From assembly GCF_009861525.1 (NCBI RefSeq), contig NZ_WVHL01000003.1, positions 1 to 64,000 of the forward strand: a DNA stretch of 64,000 bases. Direction: 5' to 3'. Shown here piece by piece: positions 53,780-62,865 of the stretch. This stretch comes from Pseudomonas sp. LD120 (GTDB taxonomy: Bacteria; Pseudomonadota; Gammaproteobacteria; Pseudomonadales; Pseudomonadaceae). The notes beneath the pieces were generated by a model. It saw only the letters and a program-made list of their open reading frames with translations. It was not told the DNA's origin and searched no databases. A program made the translations under genes and the position numbers. How positions within the stretch are numbered: position 1 is the first letter of the stretch; the number at the start of each line of letters is the position of its first letter.

Positions 53780-53829
53780 TTTGTGTCGTTAGACTCAGGG
53801 TACCTTTGGCCCATTCGACAGGTGATCCT

Positions 53830-54063
53830 ATGGAAACCGGTTCAGTGTTCAAAAGTAATCGCAGCCAGGCCATTCGTATGCCTAAAGCTGTGGCGCTGCC
53901 GGATGATGTCACACGGGTAGACATCGTCGCGATTGGTCGCACCCGTATCATTACCCCGGCGGGGGAGTCCTGGGACAGTTGGTTCGACGAGGACGACCGT
54001 GTAAGCGCTGACTTCATGAGTGAACGGGACCAGCCAGCCGAGCAAGTGCGTGAGGAGTTCTGA
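53830..54063 (+). CDS. vapB: VapB-type antitoxin
   Basis: A 77-residue protein with an AbrB-like N-terminal swapped-hairpin domain (SVFKSNRSQAIRMPKAVALP, then VTRVDIVAIGRTRIITP). The acidic C-terminus (SWDSWFDEDDRVSADF) is likely to wrap VapC. The ATG at 53830 (METGSVF) is preferred because it begins the domain. It overlaps vapC by one base (TGATG). Confidence 0.87.
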   Translation: METGSVFKSNRSQAIRMPKAVALPDDVTRVDIVAIGRTRIITPAGESWDSWFDEDDRVSADFMSERDQPAEQVREEF

Positions 54064-54461
54064 TGCTCAAGTACATGCTGGATACCAATATCTGCATCTT
54101 TACCATCAAGAACAAACCTGAACAGGTTCGCGACGCGTTCAGGCGTCATCAGGGGCGTTTGTGCATCAGCACCATCACCTTGATGGAGCTGATTTACGGT
54201 GCGGAAAAATCTGCCATCCCCGAGAGGAATCTCAGCCGCGTCGAGAGTTTTGTGGCGCGGTTGCAGGTGCTTGATTATGACGATGTCGCCGCCATCCATA
54301 GCGGCCAGTTGCATGCTGAGCTGGCCCGACAGGGCAAGCAGATAGGTCCTTACGATCAATTGATAGCTGGACACGCTCGATCTTTGGGGTTGACGCTGAT
54401 TACCAACAACCTTCGGGAATTTGAACGTGTTCCTGGTTTGCGGGTTGAGGACTGGGTCTAG
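54063..54461 (+). CDS. vapC: VapC-type PIN-domain ribonuclease toxin
   Basis: A 132-residue PIN protein. The four acidic residues are recognisable: D7 in MLDTNIC, E42 in TLMELIYG, D98 in GPYDQLIAGHAR and the later segment LITNNLREFERVPGLRVEDW. VapC toxins cut tRNA or rRNA, and the neighbouring VapB holds the enzyme in check. It follows the antitoxin with a one-base overlap. Confidence 0.9.
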   Translation: MLKYMLDTNICIFTIKNKPEQVRDAFRRHQGRLCISTITLMELIYGAEKSAIPERNLSRVESFVARLQVLDYDDVAAIHSGQLHAELARQGKQIGPYDQLIAGHARSLGLTLITNNLREFERVPGLRVEDWV

Positions 54462-54483
54462 TCGACATTGACTGAATGGCCGG

Positions 54484-54993
54484 TCACGCAGCCTGCCCCA
54501 GTACCTTCACCCAGAACATCCCCGCGCCATACAGCCCCAGCCCGAACACCGAATGCGCAATCAGGCTGCGCAGCCGGGCCACATTCGGTTTGGGCATCTT
54601 GCTCGCCGCGACGCCTGCGCCCATGCCCGGCTGCATCAGGAAAAAGGGGGCGGCTACCGTCGCCACGCCCATGATCAGCGCGGGTGCCAGGGTCGGTTGC
54701 CTTGCCCAGTCCAGGCCGCAGATCAATAGCAGCAGAACGGCAAAGATCACGCCGATCAGGTAATGGGCCACCCAGCCCAAGGCCCGTTCCCCAGAGATGG
54801 CAGCGGCCTGGGCGATGCTCTGGTGCACAAATTGCCCTCGAGAAAAGTGGCCGATCCAGCGTCCGACCATGGCCCAGTTAGGCCCAGGAATATTCAATAC
54901 TCTGGCCAGAAACAACGTCCACAGGTCGAGGATCAGGGTCGCACCGATACCGATCAGCAGCGCCGACAGAATTACCGCCATGACTTCATGCAT
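54484..54993 (-). CDS. DUF2938 membrane protein
   Basis: A 169-residue protein with four hydrophobic segments (about 4-26, 68-92, 100-118 and 144-162). The pattern VMAVILSALLIGIGATLILDLW and WVAHYLIGVIFAVLLLLI matches DUF2938. The function is unknown, but the gene shares the divergent promoter with an ArsR-rhodanese regulator, so it may be under its control. The ATG at 54993 follows GGAG. Confidence 0.82.
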   Translation of the reverse strand: MHEVMAVILSALLIGIGATLILDLWTLFLARVLNIPGPNWAMVGRWIGHFSRGQFVHQSIAQAAAISGERALGWVAHYLIGVIFAVLLLLICGLDWARQPTLAPALIMGVATVAAPFFLMQPGMGAGVAASKMPKPNVARLRSLIAHSVFGLGLYGAGMFWVKVLGQAA

Positions 54994-55052
54994 AAAGACT
55001 CCTTGAAGCACGATGCGCTGGGGTTCAGCCTGTGCTTTGATGTGTTAGGGTT

Positions 55053-55076
55053 TCATTCAATTAAGTGATTGAATGA
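55053..55076. promoter_or_regulatory. Palindromic ArsR-type operator between divergent genes
   Basis: The inverted repeat TCATTCAAT-N6-ATTGAATGA lies between the two divergent starts, 25 bases before the ArsR-rhodanese gene and about 60 bases from DUF2938. The AT-rich arms and spacing suit an ArsR/SmtB dimer. Binding is inferred. Confidence 0.7.
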
Positions 55077-55100
55077 TCGATAAAGCAGTAGGAGCTGTCA

Positions 55101-55766
55101 ATGAGCGATTCGATTTCCCCCCAGCAGCCCCTGGCCGAGATGGCTGAGCTGGCGCGCATTCTCGGCCACCATCACCGGCTGATTCTGTTGCAGCACATCG
55201 CTCGCGGCGAGCTGCCGGTGGAGCGTCTGGTGGAAGCCTCGGGCCTGTCGGTGGCCAACACCTCCCAGCACTTGCAGCAGTTGCGGCGTGGCGGTTTGGT
55301 GCAGACCCGGCGTGATGGCAAGCGGGTGCTCTACAGCCTCAGCCAGGGGCCGCTGGCCAGTCTGCTGGGCGCCTTGCGTCAGTACGTCGATTACAACCAT
55401 GGGCAGATTCGCCAACTGCTGGCCGACAGTGAGCAGCAGCCAATGCGACTGGAGGGCATATCCCGTGAGGAATTGCGTCAACGCTTGCAGGAGGGCGCCA
55501 TGACCCTGCTGGACGTGCGTTCGCCGGAGGAGTTCGCTCAAGGGCATTTGCCCGGGGCAATCAACATCCCGCTCGATGAACTGGAACAGCGTCTGGCCGA
55601 ATTGACCGCTGATCAGGAGCTGGTGGCATATTGCCGTGGCCCCTACTGCGTGCTGTCACACAATGCCGCGGCCCTGCTGCGGGCCAAGGGCTTCAAGGTG
55701 CGGCGTCTGGACCAGGGGTTCACCGATTGGCAAGCGGCGGGATGGGGGGTGGAAACCTGCGAGTAA
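55101..55766 (+). CDS. ArsR-family regulator fused to a rhodanese domain
   Basis: A 221-residue fusion. Residues ~10-90 form an ArsR winged helix (ARILGHHHRLILLQHIARGE, LPVERLVEASGLSVANTSQH). Residues ~120-215 are a rhodanese domain with the catalytic loop CRGPYC at about 177-182 (cysteine first in the loop, typical of sulfurtransferases). Such fusions may sense persulfide or metal(loid) through the active cysteine. The canonical ArsR CVC metal motif is not visible in the helix-turn-helix. It starts 107 bases from the divergent DUF2938 gene. Confidence 0.88.
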   Translation: MSDSISPQQPLAEMAELARILGHHHRLILLQHIARGELPVERLVEASGLSVANTSQHLQQLRRGGLVQTRRDGKRVLYSLSQGPLASLLGALRQYVDYNHGQIRQLLADSEQQPMRLEGISREELRQRLQEGAMTLLDVRSPEEFAQGHLPGAINIPLDELEQRLAELTADQELVAYCRGPYCVLSHNAAALLRAKGFKVRRLDQGFTDWQAAGWGVETCE

Positions 55767-55980
55767 AAGCGCCACCTGGGCCGGCATAGAGGACATTGCC
55801 TAGGGCGCCATGATCCATATCAACAGGGTTCTCAGAAAAATCCGCTACAAGGGCAACAGGCTTGGACCCACAAGGTACCGAGCCCCGGGCCCGCACCCTG
55901 AGGGCCGGGATCACTAATAAGAACCTTTGTGGATATCGGCCGAGGGGACCACCCCAGGCGGATTTTAAAGGAATAACCTG

Positions 55981-58029
55981 ATGGCTTTCTCTTTGTCGCG
56001 CCTGTCCCTGCTGGGCGCCGCGTTGCTCTGCGTACCTCTTTTGCATGCCAGCGAGCCGACCCCGGCAGCGGCGCTTTCCACTCCCGACTCCGAGTTGATC
56101 CAGCGCGGCCAGTATGTGGCCCAGCTGGGCGATTGCATTGCCTGCCACACCGCCAAGGGCGGCGCCACCATGGCCGGTGGTCTGGAGCTGAAGACGCCCA
56201 TGGGTACTCTCTACTCCAGCAACATCACCCCGGATAAAGGCACTGGCATCGGCAGTTACAGCTTTGAGCAATTCGACCGTGCCATGCGCGAAGGCATCAC
56301 CCCAGACGGCAGCCATCTGTACCCGGCCATGCCGTATCCGTCCTACGCCAAAATGACTGAAGAGGACATGCGCGCGCTCTACGCCTACCTGATGCACGGC
56401 GTGGAGCCGGTGGCCCAGGGCAACCTGGACGCCGACATGGGCTTCCCCTTCAACCAGCGCTGGGGCTTGTGGTTCTGGAACCTGGCCTTCGTCGACAAGC
56501 AGCCGTTCAAGCCCGATCCGGCCAAGGACGCCCAGCTCAATCGCGGTGCCTATCTGGTCCAGGGGCTGGGCCACTGCGGCGCCTGCCATACCCCGCGGGG
56601 CATTGCCTTCCAGGAGAAGGCCATGAGCGACACCGAGTCCGGCGGCCAGCACTACCTGGCCGGCGAGACGGTGGAAGCGTGGCGCGCCCTGAGCCTGCGC
56701 AACCTGTGGACCGTGGAAGACACGGTGCAACTGCTCAAGACCGGGCAGAACCGCTTCGCCACGGTGTCTGGCAACATGGCCGAGGTCATCCACCACAGCA
56801 CCCAACACTTCACCGACGCCGACCTGACCGCCATCGCCGCCTACCTCAAGTCGCTGCCCCCAGGCCAAGATGACCTGCCGATGCCTTCGGTGGCCCAGAC
56901 CCCGGCGGCACCGCCGAGCAACCTGTTCACCTCCCGCGGCGGCCTGGGCTACGCGCAGTTCTGCTCCGACTGCCACCGCCAGGACGGCGCCGGTGTGCCG
57001 CAAATGTTTCCGTCTCTGGCCGGTAACCCCAGTGTCGCCTCGGCCAATCCGACCTCCTTGCTGCACATCACCCTGACCGGCTGGCAGACCGCGCAGACCG
57101 CGGCGCATCCACGGGTCTACACCATGCCCGGCTTCGCCCAACTGGCGGATGGCGAAATCGCCGAGATCCTCAGCTTTGTCCGCAGCAGTTGGGGCAACAA
57201 CGGCTCGGCCATCAGCGCCGAGCAGGTGAAAAAAATGCGTGCACAATTGAGCCCGCAAGTGGACAGCACGCTGTTCGAAACCCCGCGTCTGGCCAACCTG
57301 CTGGCGGCGCCGAATGCCGAGCAAGTAGTGCGCGGCATGCGCTTGCACCTGGAAACCAAGGCCCTGCTGCCAGACAACGTCGGCAACTCGCTGAGCTGCA
57401 CCAGTTGCCACCTCAACGCCGGCACCGTGGCCGACGGTTCACCCTTTGTCGGCGTCTCGGCCTTCTTCCCCAGCTATGCGCCACGGGCCGGCAAGCGCAT
57501 CACCCTGGAAGAACGCATCAACGGCTGCTTCCGCCGCTCCATGCACGGCAAGCCGCTGCCGGTGAACGGTGCCGACATGCAAGCCATGGTGGCCTACTTC
57601 GAGTGGATGAAAATGAACACTCGCCCCGAAGACAAGGTAGCCGGACGCGGCGTGGGCAAGATCGACCCGGCCCTCAAGCCCAACGCCGACAACGGCAAGC
57701 AGGTCTATGCCAAGCAATGCGCGGTGTGCCACGGGGCGGATGGCGAAGGCCTGAAACGGGCCGACGGCAGCCTGATCTTCCCGCCGCTGTGGGGCGATCA
57801 GTCTTTCAACATCGGCGCCGGCATGTCCCGTACCTACACCGCCGCGGCCTTCGTCAAACGCAACATGCCGATTGGCTTCCACGAGAAATTCCCCCTGGGC
57901 CAGGGCGGCCTGTCGGACCAGGAGGCGTTGGACGTGGCCGAGTACTTCTCCCACCAACCGCGTCCGGACTTCCCGGACAAGGTCAAGGACTGGCCCAACG
58001 GTGGCCGCCCGGTGGACGCTCGTTACTGA
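55981..58029 (+). CDS. Five-heme cytochrome c: triheme dehydrogenase-type subunit fused to a TsdA-like domain
   Basis: A 682-residue exported protein. The signal peptide ends near LLHASE. Five CxxCH sites are visible: C52IACH, C199GACH, C328SDCH, C473TSCH and C580AVCH. The first ~435 residues match the triheme cytochrome c subunit of membrane alcohol or gluconate dehydrogenases. The last ~250 residues match thiosulfate dehydrogenase TsdA: CTSCHLNAGT, RITLEERINGCFRRSM with C516 as the likely heme ligand, and CAVCHGADGEG. The protein probably passes electrons within the periplasm to the respiratory chain. The substrate is open; no dehydrogenase flavoprotein is beside it. A GGAATAACCTG region precedes the ATG. 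Confidence 0.86.
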   Translation: MAFSLSRLSLLGAALLCVPLLHASEPTPAAALSTPDSELIQRGQYVAQLGDCIACHTAKGGATMAGGLELKTPMGTLYSSNITPDKGTGIGSYSFEQFDRAMREGITPDGSHLYPAMPYPSYAKMTEEDMRALYAYLMHGVEPVAQGNLDADMGFPFNQRWGLWFWNLAFVDKQPFKPDPAKDAQLNRGAYLVQGLGHCGACHTPRGIAFQEKAMSDTESGGQHYLAGETVEAWRALSLRNLWTVEDTVQLLKTGQNRFATVSGNMAEVIHHSTQHFTDADLTAIAAYLKSLPPGQDDLPMPSVAQTPAAPPSNLFTSRGGLGYAQFCSDCHRQDGAGVPQMFPSLAGNPSVASANPTSLLHITLTGWQTAQTAAHPRVYTMPGFAQLADGEIAEILSFVRSSWGNNGSAISAEQVKKMRAQLSPQVDSTLFETPRLANLLAAPNAEQVVRGMRLHLETKALLPDNVGNSLSCTSCHLNAGTVADGSPFVGVSAFFPSYAPRAGKRITLEERINGCFRRSMHGKPLPVNGADMQAMVAYFEWMKMNTRPEDKVAGRGVGKIDPALKPNADNGKQVYAKQCAVCHGADGEGLKRADGSLIFPPLWGDQSFNIGAGMSRTYTAAAFVKRNMPIGFHEKFPLGQGGLSDQEALDVAEYFSHQPRPDFPDKVKDWPNGGRPVDARY

Positions 58030-58054
58030 TTGCCAAAAGTGCCTGCAAGGTTGA

Positions 58055-58459
58055 TCAGGCCTCGGCTTTCTTGGCCTGCTCAATCGCTGTCTTGATATGC
58101 GGCACGGCGTAATGTGTATACCAATGCTGCATGCCGCTGATGGCCTGCTTTGCCGGTGCAGTATCTGCGGCACCAATCAGCTCAGCGCAGGCTTGAGCCA
58201 TGGCCACCAGTGCTCGCGCTGATTCGGGTACATAAGGTACTGATGCGCCTTGATCGTGACGTTCCTGGATGATCCGATATCGCAGGTTCTCTGGCAGGGT
58301 CCAGGCGCTGATTAGAAATTCATGCACCGAATAGTCTTGCTCTTCGATCTGTACCTTGGCTGAGCGATATTCCTCACGGTAGCCGGCAGCTTCAATCTGC
58401 TCGCAGCTGTCGATCACCGTGTTCATCATGTCGCGGATCTGTTGCCAGTCGGTGTTCAT
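58055..58459 (-). CDS. Unrecognised small protein
   Basis: A 134-residue soluble protein, mostly helical (MNTVIDSCEQIEAAGYRE, ARALVAMAQACAELIGAADT). The ATG at 58459 follows AAGGAAG; the open frame extends further upstream but there it overlaps the divergent lipoprotein gene. No motif is recognised. Confidence 0.7.
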   Translation of the reverse strand: MNTDWQQIRDMMNTVIDSCEQIEAAGYREEYRSAKVQIEEQDYSVHEFLISAWTLPENLRYRIIQERHDQGASVPYVPESARALVAMAQACAELIGAADTAPAKQAISGMQHWYTHYAVPHIKTAIEQAKKAEA

Positions 58460-58579
58460 AATTCTTCCTTGTGGGGGGGTAAAAGAACCGGAGAAAAACC
58501 TGCCGACGCTCCGTGGCGCCGAGGTAAGATTGCCATCCTTTGCCTCAGCCTTCGCTGGCGGTCCCATCAAGGATGAATC

Positions 58580-59149
58580 ATGCGGCTGCATTCGATCCTG
58601 TTGCTGAGCCTGTCCCTGGGGCTTGGTGGCTGTACCTTTGTCTCCACCCTCAAGGCCACCACCGTGAGTTACCGGGTGCCGGCCGATGCCGGTGACACCG
58701 CGCTGATCCGCATCGTTGCCCAGGGGCTGGTGCGTGGCGTCCCCTACAGCGATTGCATCGACTGGCGCAAACCGAGCTCCGGGCTGATGGTTCGCCCCCA
58801 TCGTGGCATCGCCCATCCCAACTTCCGCAACCTGGGCATTCCCATGACCGCCGCCACCGACCGCATGCGCCGTCAGGAAGGCTTTGGCGCCAACGAGCTG
58901 AAGATCCCGGCCAAGCGTCCGTTCGCCTTCATGTTCTACAACACCGAGCCCGGGATGGATAAGGACTACCGCTTTGTCTGCGAACAAAGCGTGACCTTCG
59001 TGCCTGAGGCCGGTGCGACCTATCAGATGGTCTTTCTCCAGGACCAGATGTGCACAGCGATGCTGCGCAAGATCGACGATCAGGGCGAGGTACTGTCGGA
59101 GCGGGTGGCGCTGCGGCCTACCGATTACTGCAGCGCCGATGCGCGTTAG
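58580..59149 (+). CDS. Lipoprotein of unknown function
   Basis: A 189-residue predicted lipoprotein with lipobox LGGC (cysteine 18). The body has further cysteines (about C58, C136, C156 and C184) that could form disulphides. No family is recognised. It is divergent from the gene at 58055 and convergent with the one at 59159. Confidence 0.72.
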   Translation: MRLHSILLLSLSLGLGGCTFVSTLKATTVSYRVPADAGDTALIRIVAQGLVRGVPYSDCIDWRKPSSGLMVRPHRGIAHPNFRNLGIPMTAATDRMRRQEGFGANELKIPAKRPFAFMFYNTEPGMDKDYRFVCEQSVTFVPEAGATYQMVFLQDQMCTAMLRKIDDQGEVLSERVALRPTDYCSADAR

Positions 59150-59158
59150 GGCGCGAAC

Positions 59159-59521
59159 CTAGGGCGCATAGTGTTTGCATATTTCCGCCCAGATATAGGC
59201 CCCGCGAAAGCGGATCCAACGGATCAACAAGCGCACGCGAAACGCCTGCCAGCGGCTGCGGCGCCTTAGCGCCAGGCTTGCCTCGATCTCCTCCAGCAAG
59301 GGCTCGCGAGCAAAGCCCATCCAGATTTCCGGGATCACTGCCATCAGGTTGATGTAGCACACCGGCGCCACCTCTTCGTAGAGAATGCGCTCCACCTCGG
59401 CCCGGTCAAAGGCCTGGGTTTCGCGGGCGATGTAGGCGTAGTCCACCTCGTTATCCACAAAGGCGTCCGACAGTACGTAGCGAATGTCGGCCAGCTGTTC
59501 CGGGGTGATTGCTGATGACAC
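59159..59521 (-). CDS. DUF7079-like protein
   Basis: A 120-residue soluble protein starting at GTG 59521, which has the ribosome site AGGAAGGAG; a longer frame begins at an upstream ATG without one. The segment LADIRYVLSDAFVDNEVDYA and VERILYEEVAPVCYINL resembles DUF7079. The function is unknown. Confidence 0.65.
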   Translation of the reverse strand: MSSAITPEQLADIRYVLSDAFVDNEVDYAYIARETQAFDRAEVERILYEEVAPVCYINLMAVIPEIWMGFAREPLLEEIEASLALRRRSRWQAFRVRLLIRWIRFRGAYIWAEICKHYAP

Positions 59522-59596
59522 GGAGCGCTCCTTCCTGGGGCTTTGGCAATCGATCTGAGGCAATCTGCGCGCCGGATGAGGCGCGCTGCGACGGGC

Positions 59597-60064
59597 TCAC
59601 CAGCGACGATAGGGGTGGCCGAAGGGAACCCCGTTCAAGGTGTGAGTGCAGCAAGGGCAATTGGGGCTCATGGTGGCTGCGCTCAGCTGGGGATTGACCT
59701 TCTGCAGCAGGCCCTGGGTATCGACGTACAGACCGCTGAAATAGGCGCAGCCGCTGAGCCCCACGTAATCCTGTTGTTCGTGCTCATGCAGGGCCACCAA
59801 CCAGAAAATCGGTTCCTCCCGATCCAGCCGGCCTTTCGCTTCGCTGAACACCTCATCCCACGGCTGGCCGACCCGGCTGAGCAGAAAACGAAACAATGGC
59901 GTGTAATCCAGCCCCAGGCGCTTGTCGGAGTGCATGCTGCCGCGTTGCTGTTCCCTGGCCAGAAGGGCCTTGCTGTGACGCTGTTTGGCGTAGGACGGTG
60001 AGTTCTTGTGCCCCACGCCCCGGGTCCGGGTGTTGACCTTGCGATACAACGGTTGTTTTTCCAT
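59597..60064 (-). CDS. Unrecognised small protein with C-terminal CxC motif
   Basis: A 155-residue protein, basic at the N-terminus (YRKVNTRTRGVGHKNSPSYA). The central part (FRFLLSRVGQPWDEVFSEAK) and the ending with CPCCTHTLNG, a possible zinc knuckle, are distinctive but not assigned to a family. It follows the phosphatase gene on the same strand by 37 bases. Confidence 0.65.
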   Translation of the reverse strand: MEKQPLYRKVNTRTRGVGHKNSPSYAKQRHSKALLAREQQRGSMHSDKRLGLDYTPLFRFLLSRVGQPWDEVFSEAKGRLDREEPIFWLVALHEHEQQDYVGLSGCAYFSGLYVDTQGLLQKVNPQLSAATMSPNCPCCTHTLNGVPFGHPYRRW

Positions 60065-60101
60065 CGGGCGGGTCCTTCCTGGTGGCCGGCGACAGCAGAT
60101 T

Positions 60102-62030
60102 CTATCTCGGCGCGATCATCCGGGTCGGCGCCGCGCGATTGGCATTGTGCTGGAGGATGGTCACCGGCTGGCCCTGCTGATTGAAAAACACCTGGCCGAT
60201 CCCCGACGAATTCCACAGCCGCTCGCCGGCTTCGGCATGCTCGGGCACGTGGGGTATCACCTTCATCCGCCGGCGCTTGGTGAACCAGTTCAACGGCGAG
60301 CGCGGCGAGTAGAGCCAGCGGTTGAGGCGGTCGAACCATTCCAGCAGGGCGGCAGGGAATTCGTTCTTGATGCCGCTGCTGGTGATCTGCCAGATGCGCG
60401 GGCCGCCCTGGCGATGACGGATCAGCACTTCGTAGACGAAGGAATAGTGCACATCGCCGGAGAGAATCACGTAGCTGCCCGGGGTTCGCGAGTGGCGGAA
60501 GATGTTCAGGATCACCTGGGCCGAACCGCGATGGGCCATCCAGTTTTCCGCGTCCACCAGCAGCGGGTAACCGCACCAGCTGAAGACCTTCTGCACCGTC
60601 TCGATCAGCTTGACGCCGAAGATCGGTGCTGGTGAAACGATGATCGCCGAGGGGTGATCCAGCAGTTCATGTTGCAGTTCGCTCAGGGCTTCCCAGTCCA
60701 GCAGGCCTGAGGGCTGACCCAGGTTGGACTCGCTGCGCCAGCGCCGGGTGCGGGTGTCCAGCACCACCAGGGCCGGGGTGCTGGGCAATACGTATTGCCA
60801 CTGCTGGAAACCCAGCAACTGGTCGATCAGGTCGTTTTGGGCCTGACATTCCAGCATGCGTTCCGGAGTTTGTGCCGTGGTGCTCAAGGCGCGGGTGTGG
60901 TCCAGCAGTTGGGTGAAGGCGTCCGGGTTGTTACCCCAGCCCTGGCACAGCATGTAAGCCAGCAGCGCGTTGCCGATGATGCGTTTGGAGAAGGGGTGAC
61001 CGTAGGCGGTTTCTTCCCACTGGGCGCTGAGGTTCCAGTCGTCGGTGATGTCGTGGTCGTCGAAGATCATCAGGCACGACAGGTGGGCGAAGACCCGCGC
61101 GGCCCCCTTCAGGCCCTGGATAAAATCGTCGATGCGCTGCTGCTCCCGGGTGTAGCGCGTTTGCTGTTCCGGCGTCAGTTGCGGCGGCTGTGGCGCGATC
61201 AGGGTCCAGGGCAGCGGTGACCACACCAGCAGGTACATGGCCAGCACCTCAGCGAACGTCACCAGATGGTTGTCGGCGTTGCTGCTGGTAAAGATCGGCT
61301 TTTTCACCCCGCCGAAAAACCGCTCGCGCAGGGTTTCATTGCTCTTCAGCGCCGGGAGCAATTCGGCCCGTTGGTAGTAGCTGGCGCCATGGTGGTACAG
61401 CGCCTGGCTGTCGGCCACCACCGCGCCCTCCAACTCTTCATCGAACAGCCCGAGGCGCTCGATCAGGGCGTGAACTGCCCGCAACATGGGCCCGGCCACA
61501 TCGTCGGCATACACCTGATCGCCGCTCATCATCAACAAGGCCGGGCGCTGTGCGGGCTCGGGCTGTTGCGCCAGCAGGCGGTCGACGCAGAGCAGGCCAT
61601 CAGTGGACGGGTGATGGGGCTTGCGGCAGGAGCCGTGGAGCAGGTTGTCGATGCGGCTGTGGAGCACGAACTCCGCAGTCCTGGCATCGCCATACAGCAG
61701 GTGCGGCGCCCAGTCGGCAATGGATCGGGCGCCGTCCTCGGCGTCGTTGATCAAGAGGTCATAGGCAATCGTCACGTCCTGGGGCAGGGCGGCGTCCAGG
61801 GGCACATCGATCAGATGGATAAAGGCCTGGCGCCCGACGGGGATGACCTGGCATTGCTGCTGATCGAGGGGCCGTTCCAGGGCCGGGCCGCCCGTGGGTT
61901 GCAAGCGCAGGGTCAGCGGCAACGCCCTTGAACCCACCAGCCACAGCACCAGCCGCGTTGGCTCCAGGCGGCGCAGCAGCGGGCCAGCGAGAACGGGGGG
62001 CAGGGCTGGGGCGGGCTTAGTCAGTGGCAT
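60102..62030 (-). CDS. PhoD-like alkaline phosphatase family protein
   Basis: A 642-residue metallophosphatase-type protein. The catalytic signature is visible as SGDQVYADD, FDDHDITDDWN and, toward the C-terminus, LSGDVHYSFVYE, which would coordinate two metals. There is no signal peptide, unlike secreted PhoD, so a cytoplasmic location is probable. The ATG at 62030 (MPLTKPAPALPPVLA) is used; a TTG nine codons earlier has no ribosome site. The role is unknown. Confidence 0.8.
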   Translation of the reverse strand: MPLTKPAPALPPVLAGPLLRRLEPTRLVLWLVGSRALPLTLRLQPTGGPALERPLDQQQCQVIPVGRQAFIHLIDVPLDAALPQDVTIAYDLLINDAEDGARSIADWAPHLLYGDARTAEFVLHSRIDNLLHGSCRKPHHPSTDGLLCVDRLLAQQPEPAQRPALLMMSGDQVYADDVAGPMLRAVHALIERLGLFDEELEGAVVADSQALYHHGASYYQRAELLPALKSNETLRERFFGGVKKPIFTSSNADNHLVTFAEVLAMYLLVWSPLPWTLIAPQPPQLTPEQQTRYTREQQRIDDFIQGLKGAARVFAHLSCLMIFDDHDITDDWNLSAQWEETAYGHPFSKRIIGNALLAYMLCQGWGNNPDAFTQLLDHTRALSTTAQTPERMLECQAQNDLIDQLLGFQQWQYVLPSTPALVVLDTRTRRWRSESNLGQPSGLLDWEALSELQHELLDHPSAIIVSPAPIFGVKLIETVQKVFSWCGYPLLVDAENWMAHRGSAQVILNIFRHSRTPGSYVILSGDVHYSFVYEVLIRHRQGGPRIWQITSSGIKNEFPAALLEWFDRLNRWLYSPRSPLNWFTKRRRMKVIPHVPEHAEAGERLWNSSGIGQVFFNQQGQPVTILQHNANRAAPTRMIAPR

Positions 62031-62133
62031 CTGCAGCGGGGTCTCTAGCGGTAGCAAAGGGGGCGCAATGGTAGCGCAGCCGATGTCGAAGAAACGTCGG
62101 CTGCGGGGGCGGCAGCAAGGCTTTTGTATCCGA

Positions 62134-62740
62134 TTATTTATGGGCGCTGGCCAGCATCACACCGAATCCGAGAAAGGTTATCCCCGACAGTTTGCCGACG
62201 ATCCTGGCCCCCCTGCCACTGGACAGCCAGCCCCGGGCGCCGTTGGCCATCAGCGCGTAACCGCTGTGCAGCGCAATCACCAACAGGCTGTAGGACGCCA
62301 CCAGCACAAAGAACTGGCTGTAGTCATCGCCTTGCGGCTGGATGAACTGCGGGAACACCGAGAAAGAAAAAACCGGCCTTGGGGTTGAGCAACTGGATCG
62401 ACAGGGCCTCGACAAAGCGCCGTCCGGGGCGGCTTTTAGTGTCCTTGAGTGGCGGAATGAAACTCTGCGTGCGCCACATCTTTACCCCCAGATACAGCAA
62501 GTACAGGGCGCCGATGTACTTGAGCAGGGTAAAGGCGGTGGTTGAGGCCGCCAGGACCAGACCCAGGCTGCTGGCGGAAATCCCCGCCACCACAAAGGCG
62601 CCCAGGGCGATACCGAAAATACCCGGCAGTGCCCCGCTCCAGCCGTGGCGCAGGGCGTTGGACAGGGTCAGCACCACCCCGGGGCCGGGGCTGAGAATGG
62701 TCAAGGTGGCCAGCAGTAAAAACAGTCCATAACTTGCCAT
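62134..62740 (-). pseudogene. LysE-family exporter, one-base frameshift
   Basis: A RhtB/LysE-type transporter start is clear: MASYGLFLLLATLTILSPGP, LTLSNALRHG and the membrane segments to LLNPKAGFF. The rest (FSVFPQFIQPQ and the last two helices) lies in another frame. The shift is in the T-rich segment near 62364-62372, where one extra base appears. The two parts together give a full-length ~200-residue family member. It could be a real pseudogene or a sequence error. Confidence 0.85.
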
Positions 62741-62865
62741 GCAACACTCCAGAAATGAGCCATTGAAGGGGCGCAGCCTGCTCCGCGGTTGGCGGCCTGA
62801 CAAACGCTTTAATTGCACGGCTGATGTGCCTAAATCAGATCCATGCACAGGCTCTACAAAGTCTG

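Noticed and set aside
55720..57411. 563-codon minus-strand frame opposite the cytochrome gene
   Set aside because: The sense strand encodes five CxxCH motifs; the antisense frame has repeated low-complexity residues and no motif.
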